Source: Carex sylvatica
Lineage: Eukaryota; Streptophyta; Magnoliopsida; Poales; Cyperaceae
Assembly (NCBI GenBank): GCA_964058845.1
Contig: CAXKVR010000036.1
Location: forward strand, 744,001-808,000
Direction of reading: 5' to 3'
DNA length: 64,000 nucleotides
Positions 25,097-38,038 of the stretch are shown here, piece by piece (position 1 is the first letter of the stretch; each line of letters opens with the position of its first letter). The notes beneath the pieces were generated by a model. It saw only the letters and a program-made list of their open reading frames with translations, did not search any database and was not told where the DNA came from. Made by a program: the position numbers and the translations under genes.

Positions 25097-28000
25097 ATTT
25101 GGCCATGACCTGATACGGCAAATTGGTAGTCCTTTCAAGGTAGTAATTTACTTTTAGACAAAAAAAGGAACAATTTGCAAGAAATTAAATGAAGAAAGTA
25201 GATTACAGTGTGAAAAAGCTAGTGTGGAGAATGCAAAGCTGATGATGGTGCCATGGTGTCTCCACCATGGCCCTCTAAATTCTTCGTTCACCCGATGTTC
25301 CATTAACCAGATGATAATTCCTGTGAAAATAAAGAAGGCTCCACTGATGACCCACAGATTTGGTTTGAGTGGTTTTATGAAAACCCATGAATTCTTGCTC
25401 CCCTTGTCTGTTACTTCTGGTGCTACGATTGAAATGCCAGTTTGCTTGTATGGTTGAGTGAAGTCAACAAACATTGACCGCTCAGCCGTGATAGTCGTAT
25501 CGGCTACAATGCCATCGTAACTCTAAAATTGAATAAAGACATATTCTCAATTAGAATCATGGTAACTTGTGTTCAAAACAGAGACGGCCAACAACAACAA
25601 CACCAACAGTGAATAAATTGTGTCTCAGTATTTTCTATATGGTTCATTTGGTTACAGCTACTTTTGCCAGAAATTGTGCCTGTTATCCACAGATTTTTAA
25701 TTACTTTTTTTATAACTGGGTCGTGTCATTTTTAAATTGTTTAGCCTGACAAAACTACTCCATATTATATTGGGATAGTACCGTAAAAATTGGAATGTGA
25801 CACTTTAGGAGTGGAATCTTGGCTGTGATACAGCTGGACTTATGTTGTTATTATTTTTTTCTTTTGGTACTTGGGTGCAACTAAAATGGAATCTTACCTA
25901 GATTGATTTAATACTTATCTTGCCTAACTTGAAAGTATTTCAATTGTTTTAGTACAGAAGGACTGAAGACAAGACATCAGAAGTTTACCAACAAATAATT
26001 AAGTTCCCTGTTACCTTTTTCGTTCTTTCTCAGAAGTTAATGAATTAACATTTTGCAGGGATAAGCACTGAACAATTTTCCTCCAATAGTATTGTTGGAG
26101 AAAGAAACAAAAATGGGAGACGAGACAAACTTTTCTCAGAAGAATCCCATGTGCAACTTCTACAAGTTGGTGTTATCTTATTCATATTTTACAATGTGAG
26201 AATTTTATATTGCATATGTTTGCGCACATGAAGGGTCATCCTATTGGGTTATTCTCTATAGTTGTGCCCCATTTTCATTATAACTAAAAACAAGTATTAT
26301 GGCCTTATCCTTCTGATTCATCAAGAAAACAGACTTTATTAATAAACCAAGCATGGGGCAAGTTTTATCTTAACAATTTATTAAATCAACAAGTGTATAT
26401 GTGTGGACGTGTGTGGAATTATAGAACTGAATATACAGATGGAAGTAACTATCAAATATAGAAAAGAAAAGAAAAAACAAAGAGAGAAACCAACTATGTA
26501 TGAAATAAGAGAATAGAGAAAATAAATTACCCCATTGGCGACTAACTCCACAAGTGAATCATAGCTGTCATGCTCAACCGGTATGTAGTCAAACAACAGC
26601 GCATATGGCAACTGCCGTACCGCTGCCTCAAATATGTCAAAGACAAAACCCTTTGCCAAGGTTCGATTCGTTGTTTTATCCACCTTCAAATTTAGGAATG
26701 ACTCAAACCCAGGATCTACTGATCCTGGTACAGCTAATCTGAGCCTCTTACCACTAGTCGGCACATCCCACCCCTTTGGTATGACCATTGATTCTCCTGG
26801 CCATATCACAGGCCTGAGCGGCCGCTTCAACCCTTCATTCTGTGTCCAAACACCGATTTCTTGTGCCTTCCCATCAATGACATTGACAATTCGGCATGCT
26901 CCTGTCGTGTTTAGTTCTCCATTCACCAACTGAAATTTTCCACCGAGGCCATCAAATTGTATGCTAAATATAGCTTGTAGAAGGCTTTTCCCTGTGTCAA
27001 ATGCAGCCATGGTGGAGAGATTGCCGTACCCGTTACTTGTTCTCATAGTTGAGTTTGTCACCGGGCCTAGATGCTCAGCAGCAAGGGCCAGAGCCCATGT
27101 TGCATCATACGCCCAAACAGCATAGCTGCTTAGCTCTGATGAGACTCTTGAAGGGTCAGCATCTGGGTTTTCAGTTAAGAATTGACGTGTCCATCTTCGC
27201 TTAAAACCATTTAGCCTTTCTGAATCTGGGATTTGAGTGGATACACCAAGCACTCCTTGCACCGATTTGCTTTCAATCCAACCAAGAAGACTTGTTAGCC
27301 CCTCGGTCAGAATCCAAACATAGCCATCAGACATCATGCCAATCCTGTTAGCAATGGTAAAAATGCGTACAGCAAGTTGCACGCATGTGTGGATGACAAA
27401 TACATGAGTTTGTAATGTCTGAAGCCGGTAGAGCTAAGATGAAATGTGGTCATCAGTTGCCGAAAACCGAATACCACAACGGTAAGGAATCACTGCTTCA
27501 ACGTTATCCAGAGCATCAACAAGGAATGGAAGAAGTGCTACTCCATGGTCGTCATTTTCGTAAATAGGCACGACACGACGCCACCCATATTCCTGTACCA
27601 GTGCTGCAATGGCATGTACCTGGAGGGCATCACTTGGGGCAGCTCGGACAAAGAATTGGAAGCAACAAGGAGAAACCGACTGGCTTGTAACAGAGTATGA
27701 TATAATGGGTACGTTTGCCTTTGTCCCAAGGTCAGCGACAAATGCAACTTCAGAAGCAGTATCAGGTCCGAGAATCGCGTGAACTGATTCCCCTGTCATA
27801 AGCTCCAAGGCTGCATGAAGGAGCAACTTTTCTATTTAGTATATGAATTTTACTGAACCTCAGGTCTTATGTGAAAAAAAAAAAATGAGGCATATATATA
27901 CCGGAAGAGGCAGCAGTAAGGACATTGCTTGAGGAGTTACGCTGCACAACTACGAGGTGTTTAGTGGAATTTACATTCACAGTGTAAAAGTCGGCAATGG

Positions 28001-28187
28001 CTATTTTGATGGAGGTAAGAGCAATCTGACCGATCGGGTAGTTGGTGTCAAGGATTAAGCCCACCTTGAATGGTTCTGCTGTCTGTGTTGGTTGTGTGGA
28101 TGCTGGGTTTGGAATGTGGAGCATTATGTAAAAAAGAAAGAAAATGTGCTTCTTTTTAATATCTTGTTGTGTTTTTGTGTCTTTCAT

Positions 28188-29231
28188 GCCTGGGAAGGTA
28201 TGGGGTAGTGCAAGAAGGATGTGAATCCTGTAGAACCAGTAACTGTGGAAGAGAGATTTATGCAATAGGGAGACTACTTAGGGATATCAGCAAAGAAAAA
28301 ATAAGAAGAAGACAGAGTCCGTGGAGTAATTTTTGTTTCTTCTCCATTACCTATTAAAAATGTTGAGTTGTCCTTTGGTGAATAATTGAGTCCTGAGAGA
28401 CAATAGAAACCAATGCAGCATGGAGTTATTTTTTCAGGTGTTTTGATTTTAATTAGATGAACTCAAGATTCTGTTGAAATGGAGAGGAGCTGAACTAACA
28501 CTAAACAAAGACTTTGACCAGAGAAAAAGTGTTCCATACACACAGTTTTTTATTGGTATGATAATTGGTGGTTAACAAATTATTATTCTAATAAATCTAG
28601 ACCCCCTCCCCTCTTCTAAGTAAGTGGCAGGCTCTGTCCTGGATGGTTGGTACTCTCACCTCCCAATAACTTTGACTGACAAGGAGATTTGGGGGAACCA
28701 GGTGAGGGCTGAGACTTTTACATAATTAGAAACAGGTACTAGGCTTGGTACCGGGCGTAAGATATCATGCTTTACAGTCTTTTCATAATTAGAAGTGATT
28801 GTGGTTATATGTTTGGGGTGTACAATATGATGTGTGTGCCTGTGAACAAGAGCCTCATCACATTGGGTTGTGTGGTTGATGTATTTTCTTATTGTGTGCC
28901 GGGGGGTGATTTTCAATTTTTTTTTTTTTTTTGTTTTTCTGTTATTTGCATCTTTTATTTTGAAAATATAGATTTTTAACAGAAATATGTGGCAATATGA
29001 GAGTTCTTCTTTCACACCAAAAAAAAAATGCAGGAACTTCAAGTAGGAGTTGATCTGATTTTCTTTTCTTTGTAAATTTACATGTTATAATTTACAATAT
29101 AAAATTTTATATCTGGGGCTCCAAACTTGGGCCATTCTCAAATGAGACACTTCTTCTAAGGTAACTATTACTATAATTACATGATATGTTCCATACTATA
29201 CAAGTTAAATTTTTAGCAACATACATAAGCT
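28188..29231. other. B2-C spacer
   Basis: No gene. Contains the B2 5' flank and the C 3' flank. 28920-28940 is a T-rich tract and 28800-28870 a GT-rich stretch. The frames found here lack any domain and overlap low-complexity sequence. Confidence 0.5.
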
Positions 29232-31555
29232 CTAAATAATTACATGATTTGGGGTTTCATTTCCAGCATTGCCATGCATTTCCGCCTCATCTGTGACAGG
29301 ACTCATTTGCTCAGATGAAAATGGTCCACCGTGATTTGATATGCTCATCGGAGTGCCTGGATGAAAACTGCAAGGGGAACTCAGTTGCATTTTCCGGAAT
29401 GTATGGCTAGATAAGTCTTTTTCATCATATATCCTTGCCACTGAACGAAGGCTCGATTTGAAAGAATTAATAGAAGTAATGTGCCTTATGTGGTGGCTGT
29501 TTTGCTTTACAAACATAGCTAAATGTATCAGGCAACACAGCACTGACGTCACACCAGTGATGAGAAATAACCCCCAAAAGCTTACGATGTCGAGGCTTTG
29601 GGAAAAGAGGCTATCTTGATTCGGACATGACAACGGCTCACCAAACCATTTTTCATTTAGCCTTGTGCTTGTATCCCCTTCTGTTAGGTTGAGGATTGCT
29701 CTAGAGAGATCGGTGACTAGAGAAGAGCCTTTCGGAAATACCTGTATAATTGTGTTGAGCATTATTATAATTTGGTTTTGTTCCTGAACCCGTGATACTC
29801 TTGACTCTATGCAGATTTGGTATAGTAATGAGCAAGGAAGACTTACAAATCCAAATCCACTCGTCTTGTTGGGTAGGTTGACCATTGTATAGTTGTCACA
29901 ATACTTGTTGAGAAAAACTTGGAGATAAGGCGTCTCGTCCACAATAGCGGCAATGGAGTGATTCGACATTGCTTCTTCATATGAGTCGGGTGATTTAAAG
30001 GGAATTAGTCTACTTTCATCCACGTGCATTCTTTTCAAGAAATCTCTGGTGAAGGAATCTGCTAGGTAACCGATCTTCTCTTTACTATTCACAAGCTCAT
30101 TTATGTCAGAATAAGTTGGAGTAAGGCGCTGAACTGTTAGCATTGATGTCAAGCTAGCAGTGTAACTTGCTTGTAATATGAGCACCACGAACACCCACAC
30201 GATTATGACAAATCTTGATAAGTTGCTAATTATTTTTTCCCCTGCAATAAGGTGCATTGTTAGACCCTCTCTTTTTTTTTCCTGTTCTTTGAAGTATGTA
30301 ATCAATCTTTTCCGTGAAATCTATTGTAATAATGAGGTGCTCAATCTTTACTAAGATAACATCAGCTTGTACCCCATAAAGGAAACCATATTTGAACAAT
30401 TTGATTGATCCAATTGCAGATAGTGACATAATTAATTTTTTAATTCAGTTTTTTCCTTCTGTGATGAAAGAGATTATTGCCAATTAATTGCTTTTTGTGA
30501 AATTATGTAGTAAAAGAAAAGGGAAAAGATGGAGGCAAGGAAATCAAACTTACTGTGAGCGAACACAAGCGTAGAGAACGAAAAATAAAAAACGGTGCCG
30601 AGTTGGTTCGCTGGCGGTCCTCTGAAATCATCATTGATGCGGTGCTCCAAAGCCCAGATGACTAAACCAGTGAAAACAAAGAATGCGAAACTACCCAACC
30701 AGAGATCAGTCTTGAGGGGTTTGAGGAAGATCCATGCATTCTTGCTCCGTTCATTCCTCACCGGCACCACCATCGACAAGCCCGATGTTGTATACGGCAT
30801 TGTGAAATCAGCATACTGTGATCTGTTGTAGGTGATCGTCATATCAGCAACCACTCCATCATAGGTCTACAGTACAGGAAGTTTGGTTAGTTTAATATTA
30901 ACTTATTTTCTTAATACAATATTACAGTAGCAAATTTGAAAATACATTATGAAAATAAAAAAAAATGAGAACATATATATATATACACTTAACGCATAAC
31001 ATTTGAACTATAAGAACTACTCGCCTAGAAGATGATGCATGCATCACAACAACAACGTAGACACTTTTCGCGAGAAAAAAAATGCATTTATGACGGTACT
31101 CCGTCGCTAAAAGTACCGTCACTAATAGAAAAAACACATCTATAACAGTATTCTGTCGTAAAAAGTCACTTTTTACCCTCGTAAAAGAGGTTGAGAAATG
31201 AGAATCGAGCATTTAAACACTCATCTAGCTCCTACAATTATCCTATAACTATTTGATTTGCATCATGATCCACACATGATATCAATTAAAATGGCACTAA
31301 AGTTGCATTAATTTGAACTTTCTCTATTATTTAATTCTTTTTAATTATTTAGATACATATTGTCATATTATTAAATTATATATTTTCAATCAATTCCAAC
31401 CCATATATTAACAGTAAGACATAATTATATGATTAATGGTATAGTAGTATTTTTCAGCAACATATATAAATCTCGTTGAAAAAGACAACTAACTATTCTA
31501 TCCTTTGTGTGGATCACTCATAAATTATTTATTGGTTATATATAGCAAAAGAAAA

Positions 31556-31589
<34 letters not shown>

Positions 31590-32037
31590 GACTTGAGGAA
31601 TTAATAGTCAAGTCGCATTTATAGAGACGGATAGGGATTGCATTTGAACGATTCCAGTCAATGTAGAATTCAAACTAAATTTGTGACCAGTGATTTATTA
31701 ATTAATTCAAACTTCAATTCAATAGCTAATAATTAATTGTGGAACCAATTTTTGATAGAGACGGATAGCTAGCCGACATTTTTAAAAATACCCAAAAATA
31801 AAAGTAAATTATTAAGAATAACCAGGGTTTGAACAGAATTTTAAAAATGCCCAAACCGTGGAAAAAATCCACGGTTTTGAATTTTTATTCAAAACCGTGG
31901 AATAAATTCACGGTTTTGATTAAAAATTCAAAACCGTAAATTTATTCTACGGTTCTGAATTTTTATTCTTTTTTTTCTTTTGTTTTTACTGGTTTGAATA
32001 AATCACGGTTTATTTTTTTTATGTATATATGTATATG

Positions 32038-32075
<38 letters not shown>

Positions 32076-32205
32076 AAATGTTCTATTTTTAGTTCATTTC
32101 AAATAATGAATTATGTACATAATTAATAAAATTTATAACCAAAATATAGCACCTATACATTTTTATTCAATTTTTATAAATTCACGGTTCTGAATTTTTA
32201 TTAAT

Positions 32206-32236
<31 letters not shown>

Positions 32237-32885
32237 TTTGCACTATTAAGGTTTGAATAAATAAAAGATCCACGGTTTATTTTATAATATTTTTATATTA
32301 TATATACATATACATATATTATATTATATTATATATATACATAAAAAAAATAAACCGTGGATCTTTTATTTATTCAAATCTTAATAGTGCAAAAAAAAAA
32401 AGCAAAAAAAAAAATTAATAAAAATTTAGGACCGTGAATTTATAAAAATTGAATAAAAATGTATAGGTGCTATATTTTGGTTATAAATTTTTATTAATTA
32501 TGTACATAATTCATTATTTGAAATGGACTAAAAATAGAACATTTATATTATATTATATATACATCATCATGTTGAACTAAAAATTTTAACATATCTATTA
32601 TGTTGAACATTTATATTATATATACTATACATATATTATATTATATTATATTATATATATATATACATAAAAAAATAAACCGTGGATATTTTATTTATTC
32701 AAACCTTAATAGTACAAAAAAAAAAAAAAAATTTAGAACCGTGAATTTATAAAAATTGAATAAAAATAAATATATAGGTGCTATATTTTGGTTATAAATT
32801 TTATTAATTATGTACATAATTCATTATTTGAAATGAACTAAAAATAGAACATTTATATACATATACATATTATACATATACATAT

Positions 32886-32924
<39 letters not shown>

Positions 32925-35900
32925 TATACATATACATCATATACATATATACATATATTATATACATATACATCATCGAGGTTGGCTACTATGCTTATAT
33001 AAGCATATCCCCACATATGCTTATAACTCATTTTTGTGATTCCAATGTCCAAATGGTCGATCTGAACCGTTCATCTTGTTCTCCATATTAATATGTGCTT
33101 GAAAACTAAATTTTATATTTTTCTGAATTTTTTTACTATTTATTAAGCCACTTTGAAAATTATTAATCCAACGGTGGCTGCTGATTTTACTGTTTTGTGC
33201 AGCCACCGTTGGATCAGCGATTTTCAAAGTGGCTTAATAAATAGTAAAAAAATTCAGAAAAATGTAAAATTTAGTTTCCAAGCACATATTAATATGGAGA
33301 ACAAGATGAACGGTTCAGATCGACCATTTGGACATTGGAATCACAAAAATGAGTTATAAGCATATGTGGGGATATGCTTATATAAGCATAGTAGCCAACC
33401 TCTACATCATATACATATATACATAAAAAAAAATAAAACCATGATTTATTCAAACCAGTAAAACAAAAAAGAAAAAAAAAAAGAATAAAAATTCAGAACC
33501 GTGGAATAAATCCACGGTTTCGAATTTTTAATCAAAACCGTGAATTTATGCCACGGTTTTGAATAAAAATTCAAAACCGTGGATTTTTTTTCACGGTTTG
33601 GGCATTTTTAAAATTCTCTCCAAACCCTGGTTATTCTTAATAATTTATTTTTATTTTTGGGTATTTTTAAAAATGTCGGGATAGCTAGGGATCCAATGGT
33701 TGGTATTATATATATATCGATCACTTCTATATATCTACTGTACTATTATATATATATATTTGAATTTGTGCATCCTTCTAATTAATAAATATATAACGAC
33801 AAGAGGTGAATTTTATAATAGTCTTGGAAAAATAAATAGATCAGTCAATGAATGTGCGTCGATCACATTATTAATTATCTACAAATATTCTTAAATTTAT
33901 TTTTTATTGTGTGTGTTAAATATCAAATATGAATTGTATATAAATTTGATTATTATATTTGCTTCAACTATCAAATAGCAAATGTCTAATAGATAACTGA
34001 TCGGAACGACCCTCTCATCATGAACCATCTTTCGAAGAAGAAAATTAATTAGAGTTAATTTTGACAATTAGATAAACTGATATTATTAAAATTGAAAAGC
34101 TTGACTAAGTACTGGACATATATATATATTCTCTAATCATCAGCACAACATATATATTCAATTAATATAGATTTATTCTTTAATAAAAAATAATAATTAT
34201 GACAGTAAATGTTACCTAATTTAAACATTACAAGAAATAATTTCATGACATCTTAAAATATTTAATTAAATCCAGATTTATATTTCTATATAATTTAGGG
34301 AATAATTGGTACTAAATCCAAAAGTGTAGAATTGTATCATACATATAATCCGCTGCCGCTAAGGTCACATAATACAAGAAATGCTGGCCAATATATATAA
34401 CAAATTCGTGATTTGCTTTAAGATCCGTATAAACTGGAGGTTGGATGATAAATAACTAATTTTAAAATTACGATGGAAACAATGAGTTATAGGCATATTA
34501 ATATATATAGAGGTTGGCTACTATGCTTATATAAGCATATTCCCACATATGCTTATAACTCATTTTTGTGTTTTCAATGTTCAAATGGTCAATCTGAACC
34601 GTTAGATGTGATCTCTATATTGAAATGTGCTTGGAGACCAAATTTTATATTTTTCTGAATTTATTTACTATTTATTAAGCCACTTTGAAAATCGCTGATC
34701 CAACGGTGGCTTAACAAAACAGTAAAATCAGAAGCCACCGTTGGATCAACGATCTTCAAAGTGACTTAATAAATAGTAAATAAATTCAGAAAAATGTAAA
34801 ATTTGGTCTCCAAGCACATTTCAATATAGATATCACATCTAACGGTTCAGATCGACCATTTAAACATTGGAGACACAAAAATGAGTTATAAGCATATGTG
34901 GGAATTTGCTTATATAAGCATAGTAGCCAACCTCTCTCTCTATATATATAGGTATAGATATAGGAGCCAACCTCTCTCTATATATATATAGGTATAGATA
35001 TAGTAGCCAACCTCTCTCTCTATATATATAGGTATAGATATAGATATAGATATATATATGACAAATGATGTAAGCCTCATATACATATATATAGTGGTGA
35101 GTATATATGCTTCATCTCTCATGAGTCGTGATTATTAGATACATGCATGAATTTGGATTGAGAAAAAAAAATACACGCCTTCTAATTAACTGGGAAGATA
35201 TATATTAAGAAGATCGTCATGCATGTACACATAACAAATCATATATAAAAATATTGTTGAAGTAATTTCATACAAACCATATAAATTTACTTGAAGTAAA
35301 CACGTACTAGCTAGTTGCTCTAGTGGGTCTCCAATTAAGTAGGGAAAGTAGTTAGGAATAGTGATAAGAGGGTGTATATATATATATAGGTCTTACGTAA
35401 ACCTATATTCATAATAATATAAATTAATTAATTACATAGTGTTGATGGTGGAATTATATTAATTATGAGCTTTCAGTGCTCAAGAGTCAAGAGGGTATAT
35501 ATAGATAGCTAGGTCTTACGTAAACCTATATTCATAAAAGTACATGCATGTGTACATATGCTTAAATAATACTAGCGATTAAATCTAATTTATGCCATAA
35601 TTAAATTTAACTATCACATTCCAAATTTATACTAATCTATGTGAACTCTGAATAAACATATTGTTTTAAAATAAAGATTAATTACATATTCTCATTTAGT
35701 TTACTCTAGATTTTACTTTTCCTGTGCATTTCAAAGAATTATTTTTTAGCACTGGCCAAGAGCAAGGAAGTTAGAATATCTGTTTGACTTTGAATCTTTC
35801 AAATTTGGAGTCTCATGAGCCTTGTAATTTTGATGTTTCAATCTTTCATATTATATTTGACTATATAATTACCATTTTTGTGATAGTGAATGTGTGCCTT

Positions 35901-37964
35901 ATTCAATAAGTAACGCAAGTGTGATCAAAATTAATCATTCCTGATTAATTGTTCTAGTTCTTAATTAAGCTTTTGACCGAATCAAATTGTAAATTTATAA
36001 TATCCACAGTATCATAATATGCTTAATTCCAGTTTACTTAGCTAGCTAGCTAGAGCATGAGATTTTGAAAATGATGATCAACCCATATTCTATTCTAACT
36101 AAACAGTTCCTTAAATTAACTTCTAGGAATAAGAGTAGGGATATTTATATATAATAGCAGCAATTAATTAATTAATACTATAGGAAATAATAGAGGGTAT
36201 ATGAGAAGAAAATGCAATCAGGATTAAAAGAAAAGGCTTACCCCATCACCGATCATCTTCACAATGTCGTCGTATTTCTCATGCAGCACCTGTACATAAT
36301 CGAATGGCAATGCGTACGGCAACTTCTGCACAGCCTCCTCGAACATGTCTATCACAAATCCCGACGCTGTTGTCTGGTTCGTAACGTTGTCTGTCTCCAT
36401 ATTCAAAAACACCTTGAATCCTTCTTGGACAGGTCCCGGCACTGCTATTCTTAATATTTTTTTGCTAACAGTAGGTTCCACCCACCCTTTCGGCTGCACT
36501 GTCGAATCACCAGGCCATATGACTGACCCAAGGTCGCTTCGAGAGGTCGAGTATGAAGCGTTACTTTGAGCAGACCATTCTTTGAATAAGCCATTTTCTG
36601 GGGTGTAATAGCCTATGGTCCTATCATTGCCACCATTTACATTAACAATGCAAAAATCTGACAAGTCTAGCTCACCATTTACTAACTTGAACACACCACC
36701 TAGACTGTCATTAAATGTTGTGTTCAAGATAGAGTCAAGGAATTCTTCACCGGTGGTCGAAACACCCATGCTCAAAAGATCGGTGCTACCTTTTGTAGCA
36801 TTAACAAATTGATTGTCAATTTGTTTCATGTGCTCGGCAGCCGTAGCCACAGCCCAGGCGGCATCGTATGCCCATATGACATGATGGTTGATGTCACGGG
36901 CAACAACGGGGTCCGCATGAGGATGATCTTGTAAGAATTGTCTGGTCCATTTCTTTCTGAAGTTTTGTAATAACGTGCCCGTCATGTTGTAGTAGGTCGT
37001 GAGGCCCAGCACCCCTTCTAATGATCCTGGCGGAGTGTTAGCATGAATCCAGCTGAGCTGACTTGTGAGCGCATCTGTCAGTATCCAAACATACCCATCG
37101 GACATCATCTTGAGATTGTTTGCCACGTTAATTACTTTTGTGGCTAACGGAATCCTCATGTGCATGATGAAAACTCGAGTTTGTTCATTCAAGAGCTCAG
37201 CAAGATAAACTTCAATATCTTCTTCGCTCGCAGAGGTTGCGATGGGTTGACGGTACGGAATTCGTGCCTCCACACCATCGAGCTCATCCACGAGGTAAGG
37301 AATTAATGAGGAACCATAGTCATCGTCTTGGTAAATTGGTACCACACGACGCCACCCAAAAGCCTTCACGACAGCTGCGATTGCACGGGCCTGCGTTGTG
37401 TCATTTGTCGCAGCACGGACGAAATATGGAGCTTCAGAGTGCGACACCGAAGGGCTAGTAGCCGAGGGAGATACTATCGGAACTTTTGCTTTGGTTCCCA
37501 GTTCAGCTACAAAAGCCGATTCAGGCGACGTACCCGGGCCGAGAATAGCGTGCACTTTTTCATCCGTAATTAGCTCCAAGGCTGAATAGATACAAAGAAT
37601 GAAATATATAATATTATTATCTGATTGAGCAAGTAGACCTTATTTCCACAACTAATTCATTTGTACAGTAAAATACAGATGCAAGAAGGAACTAACCGGC
37701 AGAAGCAGAGGTGATTATATCACCGCCCGGTGAGTGTCGAGGTACGAGACTTACACGGTTGATGGAGTTGGGGTATTTAGCATAAAAATCATCCAAAGCC
37801 ATCGGGACGGTGGTCTTGGCGATCATCCCGTTCGGCGAGTCCGGGTTGTAAATAAATCCGACTTTGAAATTCATGGGCTGAGATGAAGTTAGGGTTGAGA
37901 GTATGATGAGCAGCAGAGAAGTAATGAATAGGTGGTGGATGTTAGGTAACGGTTTTGGTTTCAT
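29232..37964 (-). CDS. GLR2-like glutamate receptor gene C (intact)
   Basis: Complete GLR gene in five exons: 37964-37697, 37581-36242, 30866-30554, 30241-29847 and 29741-29232. Introns are GT/AG in phases 1, 0, 1 and 0; the CDS is 2826 nt, 941 aa. The signal peptide is LFITSLLLIILSTLTSS. The amino-terminal receptor domain (AILGPGTSPESAFV, WRRVVPIYQDDDYG) has many N-glycosylation sequons. S1 starts at about 463, the ligand Arg is near 551 (YNRSQYADF), M1 about 592-609 and pore about 627-640 (FYFSFSTLVFAH). M3 is about 652-667 with ASYTASLTSMLT, the S2 motif is VDETPYLQVF, and M4 about 825-850. A cytoplasmic tail of about 90 residues follows. Paired S2 cysteines (NKYCDNY, LSCPNQD) are present. 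Intron 2 is 5375 bp and full of repeats. The last intron is only 105 nt and stop-free in frame. The most divergent member of the cluster, and the single copy. Confidence 0.93.
29742..29846 (-). other. 105-nt stop-free in-frame intron of C
   Basis: The last intron of C (GTAAGT...ATACAG) is 105 nt, a multiple of three, with no stop in the reading frame. Retention would insert 35 residues (starting VSLPCSLLYQ) between GFGF and VFPKG in lobe S2. Normal splice signals are present, so splicing is expected by default. Confidence 0.8.
30940..31170. repeat. Repeat remnant in C intron 2
   Basis: 30947-31010 matches both outer flanks of the element at 13690-14940. Next to it, 31086-31160 holds inverted GACGGTACTCCGTCGCTAAA / CACTAATAGAAAAAACACAT motifs resembling the end of a CACTA-type element. 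Only fragments remain, and the assignment is tentative. Confidence 0.4.
31560..31590. repeat. (TA)n microsatellite
   Basis: Pure TA dinucleotide run in intron 2 of C. Confidence 0.9.
32030..32975. repeat. (TATACA)n and internal inverted repeats
   Basis: Alternating TATACATATG-type microsatellite (32030-32080, 32860-32970) separated by inverted copies of a block containing ATTTATTCAAACCTTAATAG (32235, 32365 and 32690 areas). These lie inside the 9-bp-TSD element. Confidence 0.75.
32978..33402. mobile_element. Foldback MITE, family 1 copy 2 (nested)
   Basis: 425 bp with GAGGTTGGCTACTATGCTTA ends, almost identical to the copy at 3151. Flanked by TACATCATC and TACATCATA, an 8-9 bp target duplication. 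It inserted into the older element at 31773-33679. Frames on both strands are hairpin arms, not genes. Confidence 0.9.
34077..34438 (+). repeat. Left arm of inverted duplication bracketing C exons 1-2
   Basis: About 360 bp, nearly identical to the reverse complement of 38428-38760 (for example GTAACATTTACTG and AATCCAGATTTATATTTC on the two strands). A 28-bp insertion near 34356 distinguishes this arm. Confidence 0.85.
34510..34934. mobile_element. Foldback MITE, family 1 copy 3
   Basis: 425 bp with GAGGTTGGCTACTATGCTTA ends. Its inner arm has CTTGGAGACCAAATTTTATA and ATCTAACGGTTCAGATCG, slightly different from copies 1 and 2 and closest to the copy at 51520. Confidence 0.9.
34918..35060. 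repeat. Minisatellite at the right end of the MITE
   Basis: Three tandem copies of a unit of about 53 bp, containing the MITE tip AGCCAACCTCTCTCTATATA followed by TAGGTATAGATATAG. The repeat captured the transposon end. Confidence 0.8.
35370..35540. repeat. Short direct duplication
   Basis: TATAGGTCTTACGTAAACCTATATTCATAA-type block occurs at about 35386 and again at about 35509, 123 bp apart, in intron 2 of C near its 5' end. Confidence 0.75.
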
Positions 37965-38038
37965 GGCTTATTGTGAATTGGAGAGGAGAAGAGAATTTTG
38001 ATTTGGAATAATTTGAAAAGGCTCAAGGACTTGTGGAG

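Larger units (their letters stand above)
22614..28187 (-). pseudogene. GLR2-like gene B2 with one in-frame stop (recent pseudogene or null allele)
   Basis: Duplicate of B1 with the same five-exon structure: 28187-27902, 27810-26531, 25522-25207, 24362-23968 and 22985-22614. Exons 1-4 have exactly the B1 lengths (286, 1280, 316, 395 nt). Codon 221 of 883 is TAG (27436-27434), where B1 has GAG (HISSELYR versus HISS-stop-LYR): a single G-to-T change with no frameshift. All other motifs are intact: signal peptide, receptor domain, ligand Arg (AERSMFVDF), SSYTANLSSMLT, VDETPYLELF and both S2 cysteines (NDHCDGY, NTCSSGD). Splice sites are all GT/AG. Its introns hold a solo LTR and a MITE that B1 lacks. 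Translated as is, it would give only about 220 residues of the extracellular domain. The rest shows no further decay, so the stop is young, polymorphic, or a sequencing error. Confidence 0.9.
31773..33679. mobile_element. Mutator-type (9-bp TSD) element in C intron 2
   Basis: 1907 bp. Left end CCGACATTTTTAAAAATACC, right end its complement, and an exact 9-bp flanking duplication GATAGCTAG (31764-31772 and 33680-33688). Just inside both ends are arrays of short palindromes built on AAAACCGTGG / CCACGGTTTT. The interior is (TATACA)n microsatellite plus an internal inverted repeat around 32160-32520. A family-1 MITE is nested at 32978-33402. No transposase frame, so non-autonomous. A second copy of the family is at 59694-60932. 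Confidence 0.88.

Noticed and set aside
28656..29042. 128-codon minus-strand frame between B2 and C
   Set aside because: Low-complexity Lys/His stretch; no similarity to any domain I know.
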